Source: Leptolyngbyaceae cyanobacterium C42_A2020_001
GTDB taxonomy: Bacteria > Cyanobacteriota > Cyanobacteriia > Leptolyngbyales > Leptolyngbyaceae
NCBI GenBank assembly: GCA_015272515.1
Contig: JACYLN010000002.1
Span: 1-64,000 of the forward strand
Direction of reading: 5' to 3'
Length of the DNA stretch: 64,000 nucleotides
Shown piece by piece: positions 17,682-25,973 of this stretch (its first letter is position 1; every line of letters starts with the position of its first letter). Below the pieces are notes generated by a model. It ran no database searches and was not told the origin of the DNA. It saw only the letters and a list, made by a program, of their open reading frames with translations. The translations under genes and the position numbers were made by a program.

Positions 17682-17820
17682 GGGCGGAATTTTGCTCTAA
17701 AACATTCCACCTTTTACGACGCGGACTCTCCCAGGTTGTTCCCGATTATTTTTTTGACCTTCCCTCAATCCCTCGCTTCAAGAATATGACTTTACGCAAT
17801 CTGCGACTTTCCTAAAAGGT

Positions 17821-17910
17821 CGATGAGCTTTGGACTGCTCTCCTTTCCCCAAACCTTTTATCCAGATTGGAGAAAGGAGGGTTGGGGAGGGGAGGGCAAG
17901 ATAGTTGCAG
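17821..17910. repeat. Imperfect inverted repeat between sigG and cpdA
   Basis: A pyrimidine-rich arm around 17838-17858 (CTCTCCTTTCCCCAAACC) faces a purine-rich arm around 17879-17897 (GGTTGGGGAGGGGAGG). Matches are imperfect. It resembles the CCCC-TCC-type intergenic repeats frequent in cyanobacteria and could also help end transcription downstream of cpdA or act in the sigG leader. Confidence 0.35.
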
Positions 17911-17920
17911 ATCGCGTAAA

Positions 17921-18715
17921 TTAATATCCTGCTGCCGTCAGGTCTGGTTCACAAACATAAAGAGTACGCTGCACCGCCGATTCCCAGCTTCCATCCGGGA
18001 ATAAGTTCACCAGGCGGAGTCCGGGTTGTTCTTCATCTAGTGAAAAACTACTGCTGTTGGGCTTGAACTGAATGCAGGTTGAGGGAGTACCCAGGTAATG
18101 CACCCCGTTGCGCTGACGATAGAACTCTTGATGGATATGCCCAAACAGTACCACTTTGATTTGGGGATGGCGATCGCATATCGCAAATAGCTCATTTGCA
18201 TTCTGCAAACCAATATCATTCATCCAGTCACACCCGACCAAAAAGGGAGGATGGTGAAACGTAATCAGAGTTGGTTCATCCCGAAACTGACTCAGTTCCG
18301 CATCCAGCCATTCCAGGCTAGCCGATGAAATCGAGCCATAGACACATCCAGGGACGCAGCTATCCAATAAGAGAAAGCGCCATCCCCCAGCCCGAAACGA
18401 TTTCTGGTCTGAAACGGGCGATCGCTTCAATACCTGCGCCATGACTGCTGGGTCATCGTGGTTTCCGGGCACCCAGTAAGTGGGAATCCCCAACGGCTGC
18501 ACCATTGCTTGCAAGGTTTGGTACGATTCTGCCGACCCATCCTGCGACAAATCTCCCGTCAGCAGCAATAGGTTAGGTTGCCGTTCCAGGTCTTTCACCT
18601 GGTACAGCACTGTTTGAAACGACTCCAACGTTTGCAGTCCCAATAAACGCTTGTCGGACTCGGCAAACAGGTGAATGTCAGTAATTTGGGCAACCAAAAG
18701 GGAAGGTTCACGCAT
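17921..18715 (-). CDS. cpdA: Metallophosphoesterase, CpdA-like cyclic-nucleotide phosphodiesterase
   Basis: A 264-residue calcineurin-like phosphoesterase of the class III cAMP phosphodiesterase group. Metal-binding motifs are in the expected order: QITDIH, LTGDLSQDG, VPGNHDD, TFHHPP and FGHIHQE. The ATG at 18715 is chosen over a TTG at 18730. The family hydrolyses 3',5'-cAMP to AMP but many members have other phosphodiester substrates, so the specificity is inferred. In the same window are two cyclase-domain genes, one of which lies about 1.1 kb away, making a cyclic-nucleotide turnover role plausible. Confidence 0.8.
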   Translation of the reverse strand: MREPSLLVAQITDIHLFAESDKRLLGLQTLESFQTVLYQVKDLERQPNLLLLTGDLSQDGSAESYQTLQAMVQPLGIPTYWVPGNHDDPAVMAQVLKRSPVSDQKSFRAGGWRFLLLDSCVPGCVYGSISSASLEWLDAELSQFRDEPTLITFHHPPFLVGCDWMNDIGLQNANELFAICDRHPQIKVVLFGHIHQEFYRQRNGVHYLGTPSTCIQFKPNSSSFSLDEEQPGLRLVNLFPDGSWESAVQRTLYVCEPDLTAAGY

Positions 18716-18951
18716 CGCGATAGCACTCAAGATGATTTTGATCTGCGTAGAGGTTCACAGTGAAATATCCAGACTCAATAAGCCCTGCGAGTCGCTGCTA
18801 CGACAAACCTTGTAGACTGACGACTAAGACACAGTAGGCTAGAAACGGGTAGACTTCTCCATAAATAACTACATTAATTTTTCTCAATGCCCGGAAGCTG
18901 CGATCTGGTTCAGCTCCGTTGATGATCTTGATCACACCCAAATCTCTCTCC

Positions 18952-19653
18952 ATGTCGCAACAACCCATCATTGCCATCAACAAAGTCAATCACTACTATG
19001 GCTCCGGCCGCCTGCGGAAGCAAATCTTGTTTGAGGTTACAAACGATATTCAACCTGGCGAAATTGTGATCATGATGGGTCCATCGGGGTCTGGTAAAAC
19101 AACGTTGTTAACGCTGATTGGGGCGTTGCGATCGACCCAGGAAGGCAGCATGAAAGTCTTGGGGGAAGAGTTACGGGGTGCTTCCAATGCTCATCTGGTA
19201 AAGCTACGGCGCAATATTGGCTACATTTTCCAGGCACACAATTTACTGAATTCTCTGACTGCTCAACAAAACGTGCAAATGTCGCTGGAACTGCATGACG
19301 ACCAGTTGACACAACGTGAACGGCAACATCGAGCTTTGGAGATGTTGGAGTCAGTGGGTTTGAGGGATTGGGCAGATTATTATCCCCATGATTTATCTGG
19401 GGGGCAGAAGCAACGAGTGGCGATCGCCCGCGCCCTTGCCAGCCATCCTAAGATTGTGCTGGCAGACGAACCTACGTCTGCGCTGGATAAACAGTCTGGA
19501 CGAGACGTGGTAGAGATCATGCAGCGCCTTGCCAAACAGCAAGGGTCAGCAATTTTGTTGGTGACGCACGATAACCGTATTCTCGACGTGGCGGATCGCA
19601 TCCTTTATATGGAAGATGGACGGTTGTCTAACCTGGAAACGGCTCCTGTTTAA
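18952..19653 (+). CDS. DevA-family ABC transporter ATP-binding protein
   Basis: A 233-residue ATPase of the MacB/LolD-like DevA group, which powers ABC exporters of lipids or peptides together with a DevC permease and DevB adaptor. Walker A is GPSGSGKTT, the signature is LSGGQKQRVAIARAL, Walker B is IVLADEPTSALD and the switch His is in LLVTHD. YYGSGRLRKQILFEV is typical of DevA proteins. The ATG at 18952 is chosen because the sequence upstream to a TTG at 18919 is not conserved in the family. No devB or devC gene is adjacent, so partners must be elsewhere or the locus has been rearranged. Confidence 0.88.
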   Translation: MSQQPIIAINKVNHYYGSGRLRKQILFEVTNDIQPGEIVIMMGPSGSGKTTLLTLIGALRSTQEGSMKVLGEELRGASNAHLVKLRRNIGYIFQAHNLLNSLTAQQNVQMSLELHDDQLTQRERQHRALEMLESVGLRDWADYYPHDLSGGQKQRVAIARALASHPKIVLADEPTSALDKQSGRDVVEIMQRLAKQQGSAILLVTHDNRILDVADRILYMEDGRLSNLETAPV

Positions 19654-19814
19654 CGGTGCAAGTTTTTGAATTTAGCTTGGCAAACAGGAGCAATTTTCCT
19701 CAGGATGCATCGGAACGGAATCAGCCAGTTGTGAACCACCGAGAGGATTCGTTATCTGACAATGTTTCGACAACAGGCTGGGGCTAGTTGTTTGGAGAAC
19801 CTTACAATTTTTCT

Positions 19815-20417
19815 ATGCAAAATACTCGACTGGAATTGCATCGTTTATTGCAAGAGCGCATTCAGCATCCTGAAAAAACTGCCGAAATCGATCGCCAAAT
19901 TCATCAGATTTTTGATCAAGACTGCGCCATCTTGGTGCTGGATCTGTCTGGTTTCTCGCGGTTAACCATTCGCCACGGCATCGTGCACTTTTTGACGATG
20001 GTGCATCGCATGACGGCGATCGCCACACCTATTGTGCATCAGCACCAGGGACGGGTTGTAAAGCAGGAAGCTGACAACCTGTTTGCCGTGTTTACAGAAG
20101 TAAAGCCAGCCGTAGAAACTGCCCTTGCGATCTTTGAGGCATTTACGACGGTGAATATTGATCTACCGAATGATCAAGATCTTTATGCCGCGATCGGGAT
20201 TGGCTATGGCACCACCCTTGTCGTTGGCGATGACGATCTGTTTGGCAATGAGATGAACCTGGCAAGCAAAATGGGTGAAGACCTTGCCCGCCAGGGCGAA
20301 ATTCTGCTAACAGAAGCCGCCTATCACCAACTTCAACCTCCTACTGATTTGTGGGAGCCGCTGCCGCTTGTAATCTCTGGGCTGGAAGTCATGGCGTATA
20401 AATGGCTGGGCAGGTAG
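19815..20417 (+). CDS. Soluble class III nucleotide cyclase-like protein
   Basis: A 200-residue cytoplasmic protein made almost only of a class III cyclase domain, preceded by a short helical N-terminus. The first metal site is LVLDLSGFSRL and the second is VVKQEADNLFAVF, retaining a Lys and an Asp. In the segment normally reading N-x2-A-R, it has NLASKMGED: the Asn is kept but the transition-state Arg is replaced by Lys. Activity may therefore be low or absent. ATG at 19815 (start MQNTRLEL) is preferred over a TTG at 19788. It follows the DevA gene by 161 bases on the same strand. Confidence 0.8.
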   Translation: MQNTRLELHRLLQERIQHPEKTAEIDRQIHQIFDQDCAILVLDLSGFSRLTIRHGIVHFLTMVHRMTAIATPIVHQHQGRVVKQEADNLFAVFTEVKPAVETALAIFEAFTTVNIDLPNDQDLYAAIGIGYGTTLVVGDDDLFGNEMNLASKMGEDLARQGEILLTEAAYHQLQPPTDLWEPLPLVISGLEVMAYKWLGR

Positions 20418-20459
20418 CGGGAGGTTGATGCAGTTTATGGAGGAGCAGAAGACTCTTTT

Positions 20460-20478
20460 GTAGGGAGGCATCCCCTAC
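20460..20478. repeat. Short palindrome GTAGGG/CCCTAC
   Basis: GTAGGG at 20460-20465 and CCCTAC at 20473-20478 form a six-base stem between the cyclase-like gene and DUF760. The motif is like dispersed cyanobacterial palindromes; it has no T-tract. Confidence 0.4.
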
Positions 20479-20572
20479 GGATAGGTTCGGTTCTGCCCAC
20501 TGTAGTCAGCCCTTGCTGATTGCTACAGTTAATTCAAGAACCAATTCAACCGTAGTGATTGAGGTTTCAACC

Positions 20573-20908
20573 GTGAACAACCAGGAACAATTGCCAGAAT
20601 TTATAACAGGCGGAGCCGAGCACGGCAACTCGTTGTTCCAGTACGTACAGTCTCTTAGTCCTGAAACGATCGCTCAATTGTCTAAGCCGACTTCAACCGA
20701 AGTATTCCAAGTGATGGAGCGGAACATTGTTGGATTGCTCGGTGCGTTGCCATCCGAAGGGTTTAACATCACCGTAACAACAAGCCGTGAAGATTTGGGT
20801 CGGTTACTGGCATCCGCTATGATGAGCGGTTATTTTCTCCGCAACGCCGAACAACGGATGGCGTTTGAAAAGTCTTTTGCGATTGCAGAATCCGACGCTG
20901 CTGAATAA
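20573..20908 (+). CDS. DUF760 family protein
   Basis: A conserved protein of 111 residues found in cyanobacteria and plastids, function unknown. The core reads LFQYVQSLSPETIAQLSKP, EVFQVMERNIVGLLGALPSE and EDLGRLLASAMMSGYFLRN, which is the full DUF760 consensus. It is mostly helical with no membrane segment. The GTG at 20573 is chosen because GAGG lies eight bases upstream and the conserved part starts soon after; a longer reading from 20513 adds a non-conserved N-terminus. It converges with the TPR-CHAT gene. Confidence 0.85.
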   Translation: MNNQEQLPEFITGGAEHGNSLFQYVQSLSPETIAQLSKPTSTEVFQVMERNIVGLLGALPSEGFNITVTTSREDLGRLLASAMMSGYFLRNAEQRMAFEKSFAIAESDAAE

Positions 20909-21015
20909 CACCGAGGTTTTGGGTTCCCCTCTCCCAATCTTGTCTAATTCGTCTTGTCTCCTTGAAGTTGCTGACTCTCCTCTCTTGCCTTACCTATTAG
21001 GGCGGGGGAGATTTT

Positions 21016-24000
21016 TTATGGAACGAGTTTACCGAACTCTGCCTTGCCAATCAACGTAAAAGCTGCCCAATCGCGGGGACTGGGGTATCGTTGCAAGGTG
21101 GTGAGCATCGCCCGTCGCAGAGCATTTGCTTTGTCGGGTTGCTGCTGCAGATTCTGATAAAACTCTGCCATTAGAAACATGGTGGAGTCATCGGGTACTG
21201 CCCAGAGCGAGACAACCAGGCTGGGAACTCCTGCCGAGATGAACGATCGCGAAAGACCAATCACCCCATCGCCTGTGATCCGTCCTTGAGCCGTGTCGCA
21301 AGCGCTGAGAACTACCAGTTCTGCATTGAGTTTAAGGTCTAGAATTTCGTCGGCAGTGAGAATACCGTTTGCCGTAGTACGGTTTGCCTGGGCATTGACT
21401 GGATCGGGGGCAAGGGCGATCGCGCCAGGGACTCCCATGCCTTTAAAGTCGTCAATCAGCCCGTGGGTTGCCAGGTGAATTAAACGGGCAGCGGGCATTT
21501 TTTGCAGAACCGCTGTTTTAGAAGCGCGATCGCCCGTGATTGCTTCCGTTTTCAGCAGCGACGCAATGACTTTGGCTTCTTCTTCTGTCCACGGCAGGTC
21601 GGAGAGTTGCTGGGGAGGTTCTCCTGGCACTAAGGGAATTTTGGGCATGGTGGGATTGCCCACAATCAGAGCAGGGGCGTTTGTAGCAGTGGTGGAGCGG
21701 GATGCCTGGGTTTGGCGTGTTAAGTTCAACACCTGAATCGAGGGAGCCGTGAGAATGGTGTGTTTTTGAATTAAGTAGATGCCAGACGCATCTTGTAATG
21801 CCGCAAATGGTACAAGGAACAGCGACCCTTGAGGCATAAACACCACACGCGCGTCGGGGTTGGTGGGTAGCAAATCGGCAATCGGCTGAATCAGTAGTTG
21901 GTGTAGCTGTTGTAAAGGAGCGATCGCACGGGAACGAGGCGCAGTTGCTCCACGAGTATTGGCTTGCCCCAAAATTAAGCTTTGCTGTCGCCCAATCGCC
22001 TCACGGGTTTGAGCCAGCAACGCTTCCAGGGAAGGAAGTTTGGGTTGCCCAGGGCGCAAGTCTGTCTGTCGCATCGTGATAGAACCATCTGGCTTGATGA
22101 CCCAAATCAACAGGGTTGTTTCTTGAGTCTTCTGCGGCTGAAATGGGGTGAGGTCTTCTTGCAAGATGGAGTATTCCACCAGTGTGGCGTTTTCGTCTTT
22201 TGCCAACTGGCGAATTTGCTGAATCGTCAGTGGGGGTTCGCCAGTTAACCGCTCCTGAGTTTGCAACCGTCCTGCCAGAAGGTCTACGAAAGCCCGCGCC
22301 CGTCCGCGCTCTGCGGCTTCCAGAGCGGCTTCCGGCTTGTTTTGGGCAACTCGTGCAGCTTGCAACAGGCGATAGGCACGGGCGTATTCTTCAAAGAGTG
22401 AAACTTTATTGGCATCGTTATTGCCCAAATCAGCTCGAATCGTTTCCCATACAGTGATGGCTTTGAGAATACTGGGTTCTGCTGCTGCTGGTTGTTTGGA
22501 GGCAAGTAAGGCGCGGGCAAGCGAGAGGTGAATGTAGCCTTCCAACCGACGATCGCCTAAGGGTTGAGCCAGCGCTAATGCTTGCTGAAATTGCTGAACC
22601 GCATTGGCGTAGCTTTTTTGCAGGTGAGAAACTTGCCCCAAACAGGCGAGGGCAAAGGCATGTTGGGCGCGATCGCCAATTTTTTCAGCAATTTGCCGCA
22701 TACTGGCAAAAATCCGCTGTGCTTGGACGTAATCACCCGCTGTCGCATATTCCTGTCCTAAATTGCCTAAAATAACAGCTTCTCGTTGCGGGTCGCTTAG
22801 TTCCCGCACCAGCGTCAGTGCTTGATTGTAGGACTCGATCGCTTTGCGGCTGTCGTCATAGGAGTAAATCCAACCGATGTTAGCAATAGTGACCGATTGC
22901 TGCGCGCGATCGCTGGTATCTTTCACCAACGCCAGAGCCTGATTGAAGTATTTTAAGGCTTTTGGGCGTTGCCCCAGATAACCGTATACCGTCCCGATGT
23001 TATTTAAGGTTGTGGCTTGATCAAACGGTTGCTTAATAGCTTGAAACAGCGCCAGTGCCTGCTCGTATTGCTCTAACGCTCGTTGATAAAGCCCCAGGTT
23101 CGCGTAGGTTAAGCCAATGTTGTTGAGCGTTTTGCCGATTGCCGAGCGATCGCCCGCTGCCGTAGACGAAGCCAATCCCTGGTTGAAATAATCCAGCCCT
23201 TTTTGATACTCACTGAGATCGATATAGACCTTGCCAATGTTATTGAGTAGCGTTCCTTCCGCAGATTTGTCATCTAATGGTTTTTGCAGTCGCAGCGCCT
23301 CATCATAAAATGTCAGCGCCTTTCGTTTATCTCCCAGATCTGAATGAATTCTGCCCAACGCTAAAAGAATTGCGACCTCAAACTTAGGGGGAGACCCATC
23401 CAGCGATCGCACCATTTGCAGAGCCTGGGTGAGATGGGTGATTGCTTGCTGCCGTTGCCCCAGGCGAGAAGTGGTAACGCCTAAACCCAGCAAAGTGATA
23501 GATTCCAGGGTGCGATTGTTGCTTTTGCGGGCAAGCGTCAGAGCGGTTTCATAATGCTTCACCGCTTCTTGTAACGCCTGAGTTGTGCCACGCTCATCCA
23601 ACTGTTGCGCCTGCTTTACCAATTGCATAATTTGCTCTTGAGGGTTGGAGTTTGGCGTTCCCTGACCCGATTGAGCCAGTAATGCCTCCCGTTGCTGTTG
23701 ATAGCCTCGCGCTTTCGCGTCATCCCCCAGCGTTATATAAACATCACTCAACCCTTCCAGCGTCTTCACTTCTCGATATTGGTCAGAAGTTGCTTTCGCC
23801 AGTTTCAAACTTTGCTGATAGTAATTGAGGGCTTGCGTTGTATCGCCGGACAGCAGTGCCGTTTGCCCAAGCCCATTGAGCGCATCTACTTGTTTGGCGC
23901 GATCGCTCATTTGCTCAGCCAGCTTTAAACTTTGGTTGTGATAGTCATTTGCTTTCACAAAATTTCGGTTGCTGGAGTACATCACACCTAAGAAGTGCAG

Positions 24001-24261
24001 TGCAAACCATTGACCAGGTTGATTATTGAGTCGCTGGTAAATTTTTAATGCTTGCAAAAAGGTTTCTTCCGCCAGCGCAAATTGACTAGCACCATATTGT
24101 TGAACCCCTGTTTCCAGTAGTTTTTGAGCTGCGTCTAATTGCTCTTTATTTGTTTGTGTCCATGCAGGTGGTGCAGTTAGTGCAATGGTGTAAAGCGGTG
24201 TGGTGGAGGCAAATACCACCGTGACAAGTGTCAGGAACAGCGATCGCAAAGAACGTTTCAT
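21016..24261 (-). CDS. TPR-CHAT protein (caspase-fold protease candidate)
   Basis: A 1081-residue protein with a signal-like N-terminus (LRSLFLTLVTVVFASTTPLY), about 13 or more tetratricopeptide repeats (roughly residues 40-600), a linker, and a C-terminal CHAT domain (about 760-1080). The CHAT catalytic dyad is visible: His in HLATHGLID (about residue 933) and Cys in VLSACDTAQG (about 988), followed by GDGVIGLSRSFISAGVPSLV. CHAT domains are caspase/separase-related peptidases. TPRs probably recruit substrate or regulator. ATG at 24261 is preferred over a TTG two codons upstream. It is the fourth gene in line with the kinase, FeS membrane protein and FHA-reductase, separated by 158 bases. Confidence 0.92.
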   Translation of the reverse strand: MKRSLRSLFLTLVTVVFASTTPLYTIALTAPPAWTQTNKEQLDAAQKLLETGVQQYGASQFALAEETFLQALKIYQRLNNQPGQWFALHFLGVMYSSNRNFVKANDYHNQSLKLAEQMSDRAKQVDALNGLGQTALLSGDTTQALNYYQQSLKLAKATSDQYREVKTLEGLSDVYITLGDDAKARGYQQQREALLAQSGQGTPNSNPQEQIMQLVKQAQQLDERGTTQALQEAVKHYETALTLARKSNNRTLESITLLGLGVTTSRLGQRQQAITHLTQALQMVRSLDGSPPKFEVAILLALGRIHSDLGDKRKALTFYDEALRLQKPLDDKSAEGTLLNNIGKVYIDLSEYQKGLDYFNQGLASSTAAGDRSAIGKTLNNIGLTYANLGLYQRALEQYEQALALFQAIKQPFDQATTLNNIGTVYGYLGQRPKALKYFNQALALVKDTSDRAQQSVTIANIGWIYSYDDSRKAIESYNQALTLVRELSDPQREAVILGNLGQEYATAGDYVQAQRIFASMRQIAEKIGDRAQHAFALACLGQVSHLQKSYANAVQQFQQALALAQPLGDRRLEGYIHLSLARALLASKQPAAAEPSILKAITVWETIRADLGNNDANKVSLFEEYARAYRLLQAARVAQNKPEAALEAAERGRARAFVDLLAGRLQTQERLTGEPPLTIQQIRQLAKDENATLVEYSILQEDLTPFQPQKTQETTLLIWVIKPDGSITMRQTDLRPGQPKLPSLEALLAQTREAIGRQQSLILGQANTRGATAPRSRAIAPLQQLHQLLIQPIADLLPTNPDARVVFMPQGSLFLVPFAALQDASGIYLIQKHTILTAPSIQVLNLTRQTQASRSTTATNAPALIVGNPTMPKIPLVPGEPPQQLSDLPWTEEEAKVIASLLKTEAITGDRASKTAVLQKMPAARLIHLATHGLIDDFKGMGVPGAIALAPDPVNAQANRTTANGILTADEILDLKLNAELVVLSACDTAQGRITGDGVIGLSRSFISAGVPSLVVSLWAVPDDSTMFLMAEFYQNLQQQPDKANALRRAMLTTLQRYPSPRDWAAFTLIGKAEFGKLVP

Positions 24262-24317
24262 ACACAAGAATCAGGCTACAAAGCTGAACCCAGATGTTCC
24301 ATACTATAGCGATTCTT

Positions 24318-24412
24318 GAGTAACGTGCCATTCCGCAAAGAATGGAAAAAAGAAGTACAGGCGGGTTTTTCAACCTTTGGGCTATCCATACTTGCCCTCC
24401 GATAAACCCGCC
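24318..24412 (-). other. Spacer hairpins between FHA-reductase and TPR-CHAT genes
   Basis: Two structures lie in this 158-base spacer. CCATTC/GAATGG is a six-base stem at about 24329-24346. A wider pair, GGCGGGTTT (about 24361-24369) and AAACCCGCC (about 24404-24412), is a perfect nine-base inverted repeat, the right arm of which begins about eight bases after the reductase stop in the direction of transcription. It could be an attenuator or partial terminator that separates CHAT expression from the three-gene unit. No U-tract follows the larger stem. Confidence 0.4.
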
Positions 24413-24419
24413 CTTGGGC

Positions 24420-25925
24420 TTAAGCCTCGATCGCCACCTCATTTACCGGATAAGCAACACACGCCAATGCATAACCTGCTTTTTCATCCATATCGCTGAG
24501 GGCTTTGGGCGAGGCATCATACCGAACTTTGCCATGATGCAAGCGAATCTTGCACGCACCACACGCCCCCACCCGGCAGGCATGACGGATGGAAATTCCT
24601 TCTTGCTCCGCCACCTCTAAAATAGAGGCGGTACCGTCGGCTGGTACACGCTGCTCCGATTTGATGAAATGGATAGCGGGCGCTGCCGTTTCCATCATAG
24701 AAACTTGCCCCGTAAACGTATCGCGCTCTGAGACAGGTTGCAAAGCCTCAACTGGAATTGAATGCATTGGTGTGGAGGGGCTACTACCAAAGCTTTCTTC
24801 CTTGTAGTTTTGCATAGAAAATTGCAGCGTTTTTAAGAGCGATCGCACACTCTGCATGAAGCTGTCCGGGCCACATACAAAAACGGCGCGATCGTGTAAA
24901 TCGGGCACTGCAAGCTGTAAAAGCACTTCGGAAATGCGTCCTGTGAAGCCCATCCAGGCTCGTCCTCGTGGCTGCTGAGTTAAGGTTACAGCTAGATGAA
25001 AGTTGGGCATTTGAGCCGACATTATTTCTAACTCTGATTGAAAAATGATGTCGTCTATGTGACGGGCGCTGTGCAAAAACACCACATCACAATCCACTAG
25101 CGTGTCTTGTATCCAACGCGACATCGACATCATCGGCGTAATACCGCTTCCGGCTGAAATTAGCAGCAATTTTGGCGGCAGATCGGGCAAGCAAGTAAAG
25201 TCACCACAGGAACCGCCTAGCAACGTGACGCGATCGCCCACTTTGAGATGATCATGCAACCAGTTAGAAACCAGACCCGTAGGCACTCCTGGCTGAGCGG
25301 GCGGACTGGCAACTCGCTTAACTGTAATGCTGAGGTAGTGAGGGCGTGTGGGCGATGAAGAAATTGAGTAAGGACGAATCACTGATTGCCCATTAATTTC
25401 AACCTGCAAATTAACAAACTGCCCGGGTGCATAGTGAAACAGTTTTTGCGGTTCTGCTACAAAATAAAATGTCTTGACATCCGAGGTTTCATTCACAATT
25501 CGGCAGCATCGACACTGCAAATCTTCGTTGTTCCACGGTTGGTTTGCCGCTGGAACCGACAAAACTGGCTCTATTGCGGACGGGGATGTGGATGCAGGTG
25601 CAACAGGAGGTGCTAAGTCTTCAACATACAGAAACGTCTCTCCCAATTGCAGCAAATCACCCAGATGCAGCAAATACTTTTGATGAGCAGGAACCGCTTC
25701 CCCGTTGATCAAGGAGCCAGAGGTGCTGCCAACATCGATGAAGTAATACATCTCATCCGCATACACTATTCGCGCATGGACCCGACTCACTTCTGGGTTA
25801 GATAAAACCAGGTGACAGGTGGTACTCCGCCCAATCATCCACTCGGTTTGGGCTGGATGGGTAGGCGCTAGTTGATGATGCTGAAAGTGTTGCTGCTCAA
25901 AATTGACTGACTTGAGGACTAACAT
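24420..25925 (-). CDS. FHA domain - ferredoxin reductase - [2Fe-2S] ferredoxin fusion
   Basis: A 501-residue cytoplasmic redox protein with three modules. The FHA domain (about residues 25-105) retains the phospho-threonine pocket: GRSTTCHLVL, EVSRVHARI and DVGSTSGSLING. After a Pro/Ala-rich linker comes a ferredoxin-reductase-type flavoprotein (about 133-365) with RPYSISSSP for FAD and ISAGSGITPMMSM plus VFVCGPDSFM for NAD(P)H. The C-terminal plant-type ferredoxin (about 410-501) has CRVGACGAC and a last Cys at residue 489, enough for one [2Fe-2S] cluster. The reductase-ferredoxin part resembles HCP reductase or vanillate-type reductases. ATG with GGAG upstream. It follows the FeS membrane gene by 48 bases. 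Electron acceptor is unknown. Confidence 0.93.
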   Translation of the reverse strand: MLVLKSVNFEQQHFQHHQLAPTHPAQTEWMIGRSTTCHLVLSNPEVSRVHARIVYADEMYYFIDVGSTSGSLINGEAVPAHQKYLLHLGDLLQLGETFLYVEDLAPPVAPASTSPSAIEPVLSVPAANQPWNNEDLQCRCCRIVNETSDVKTFYFVAEPQKLFHYAPGQFVNLQVEINGQSVIRPYSISSSPTRPHYLSITVKRVASPPAQPGVPTGLVSNWLHDHLKVGDRVTLLGGSCGDFTCLPDLPPKLLLISAGSGITPMMSMSRWIQDTLVDCDVVFLHSARHIDDIIFQSELEIMSAQMPNFHLAVTLTQQPRGRAWMGFTGRISEVLLQLAVPDLHDRAVFVCGPDSFMQSVRSLLKTLQFSMQNYKEESFGSSPSTPMHSIPVEALQPVSERDTFTGQVSMMETAAPAIHFIKSEQRVPADGTASILEVAEQEGISIRHACRVGACGACKIRLHHGKVRYDASPKALSDMDEKAGYALACVAYPVNEVAIEA

Positions 25926-25973
25926 AACGTTTAATCTCCAGATTGCAAGGAACGAAAAGAGCGAGGGAAGAAA

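Noticed and set aside
20910-21015. Terminator between DUF760 and TPR-CHAT genes
   Set aside because: There is a T-run near 21012 and loosely complementary GGGGAGA/TCTCC stretches, but no clean stem could be drawn.
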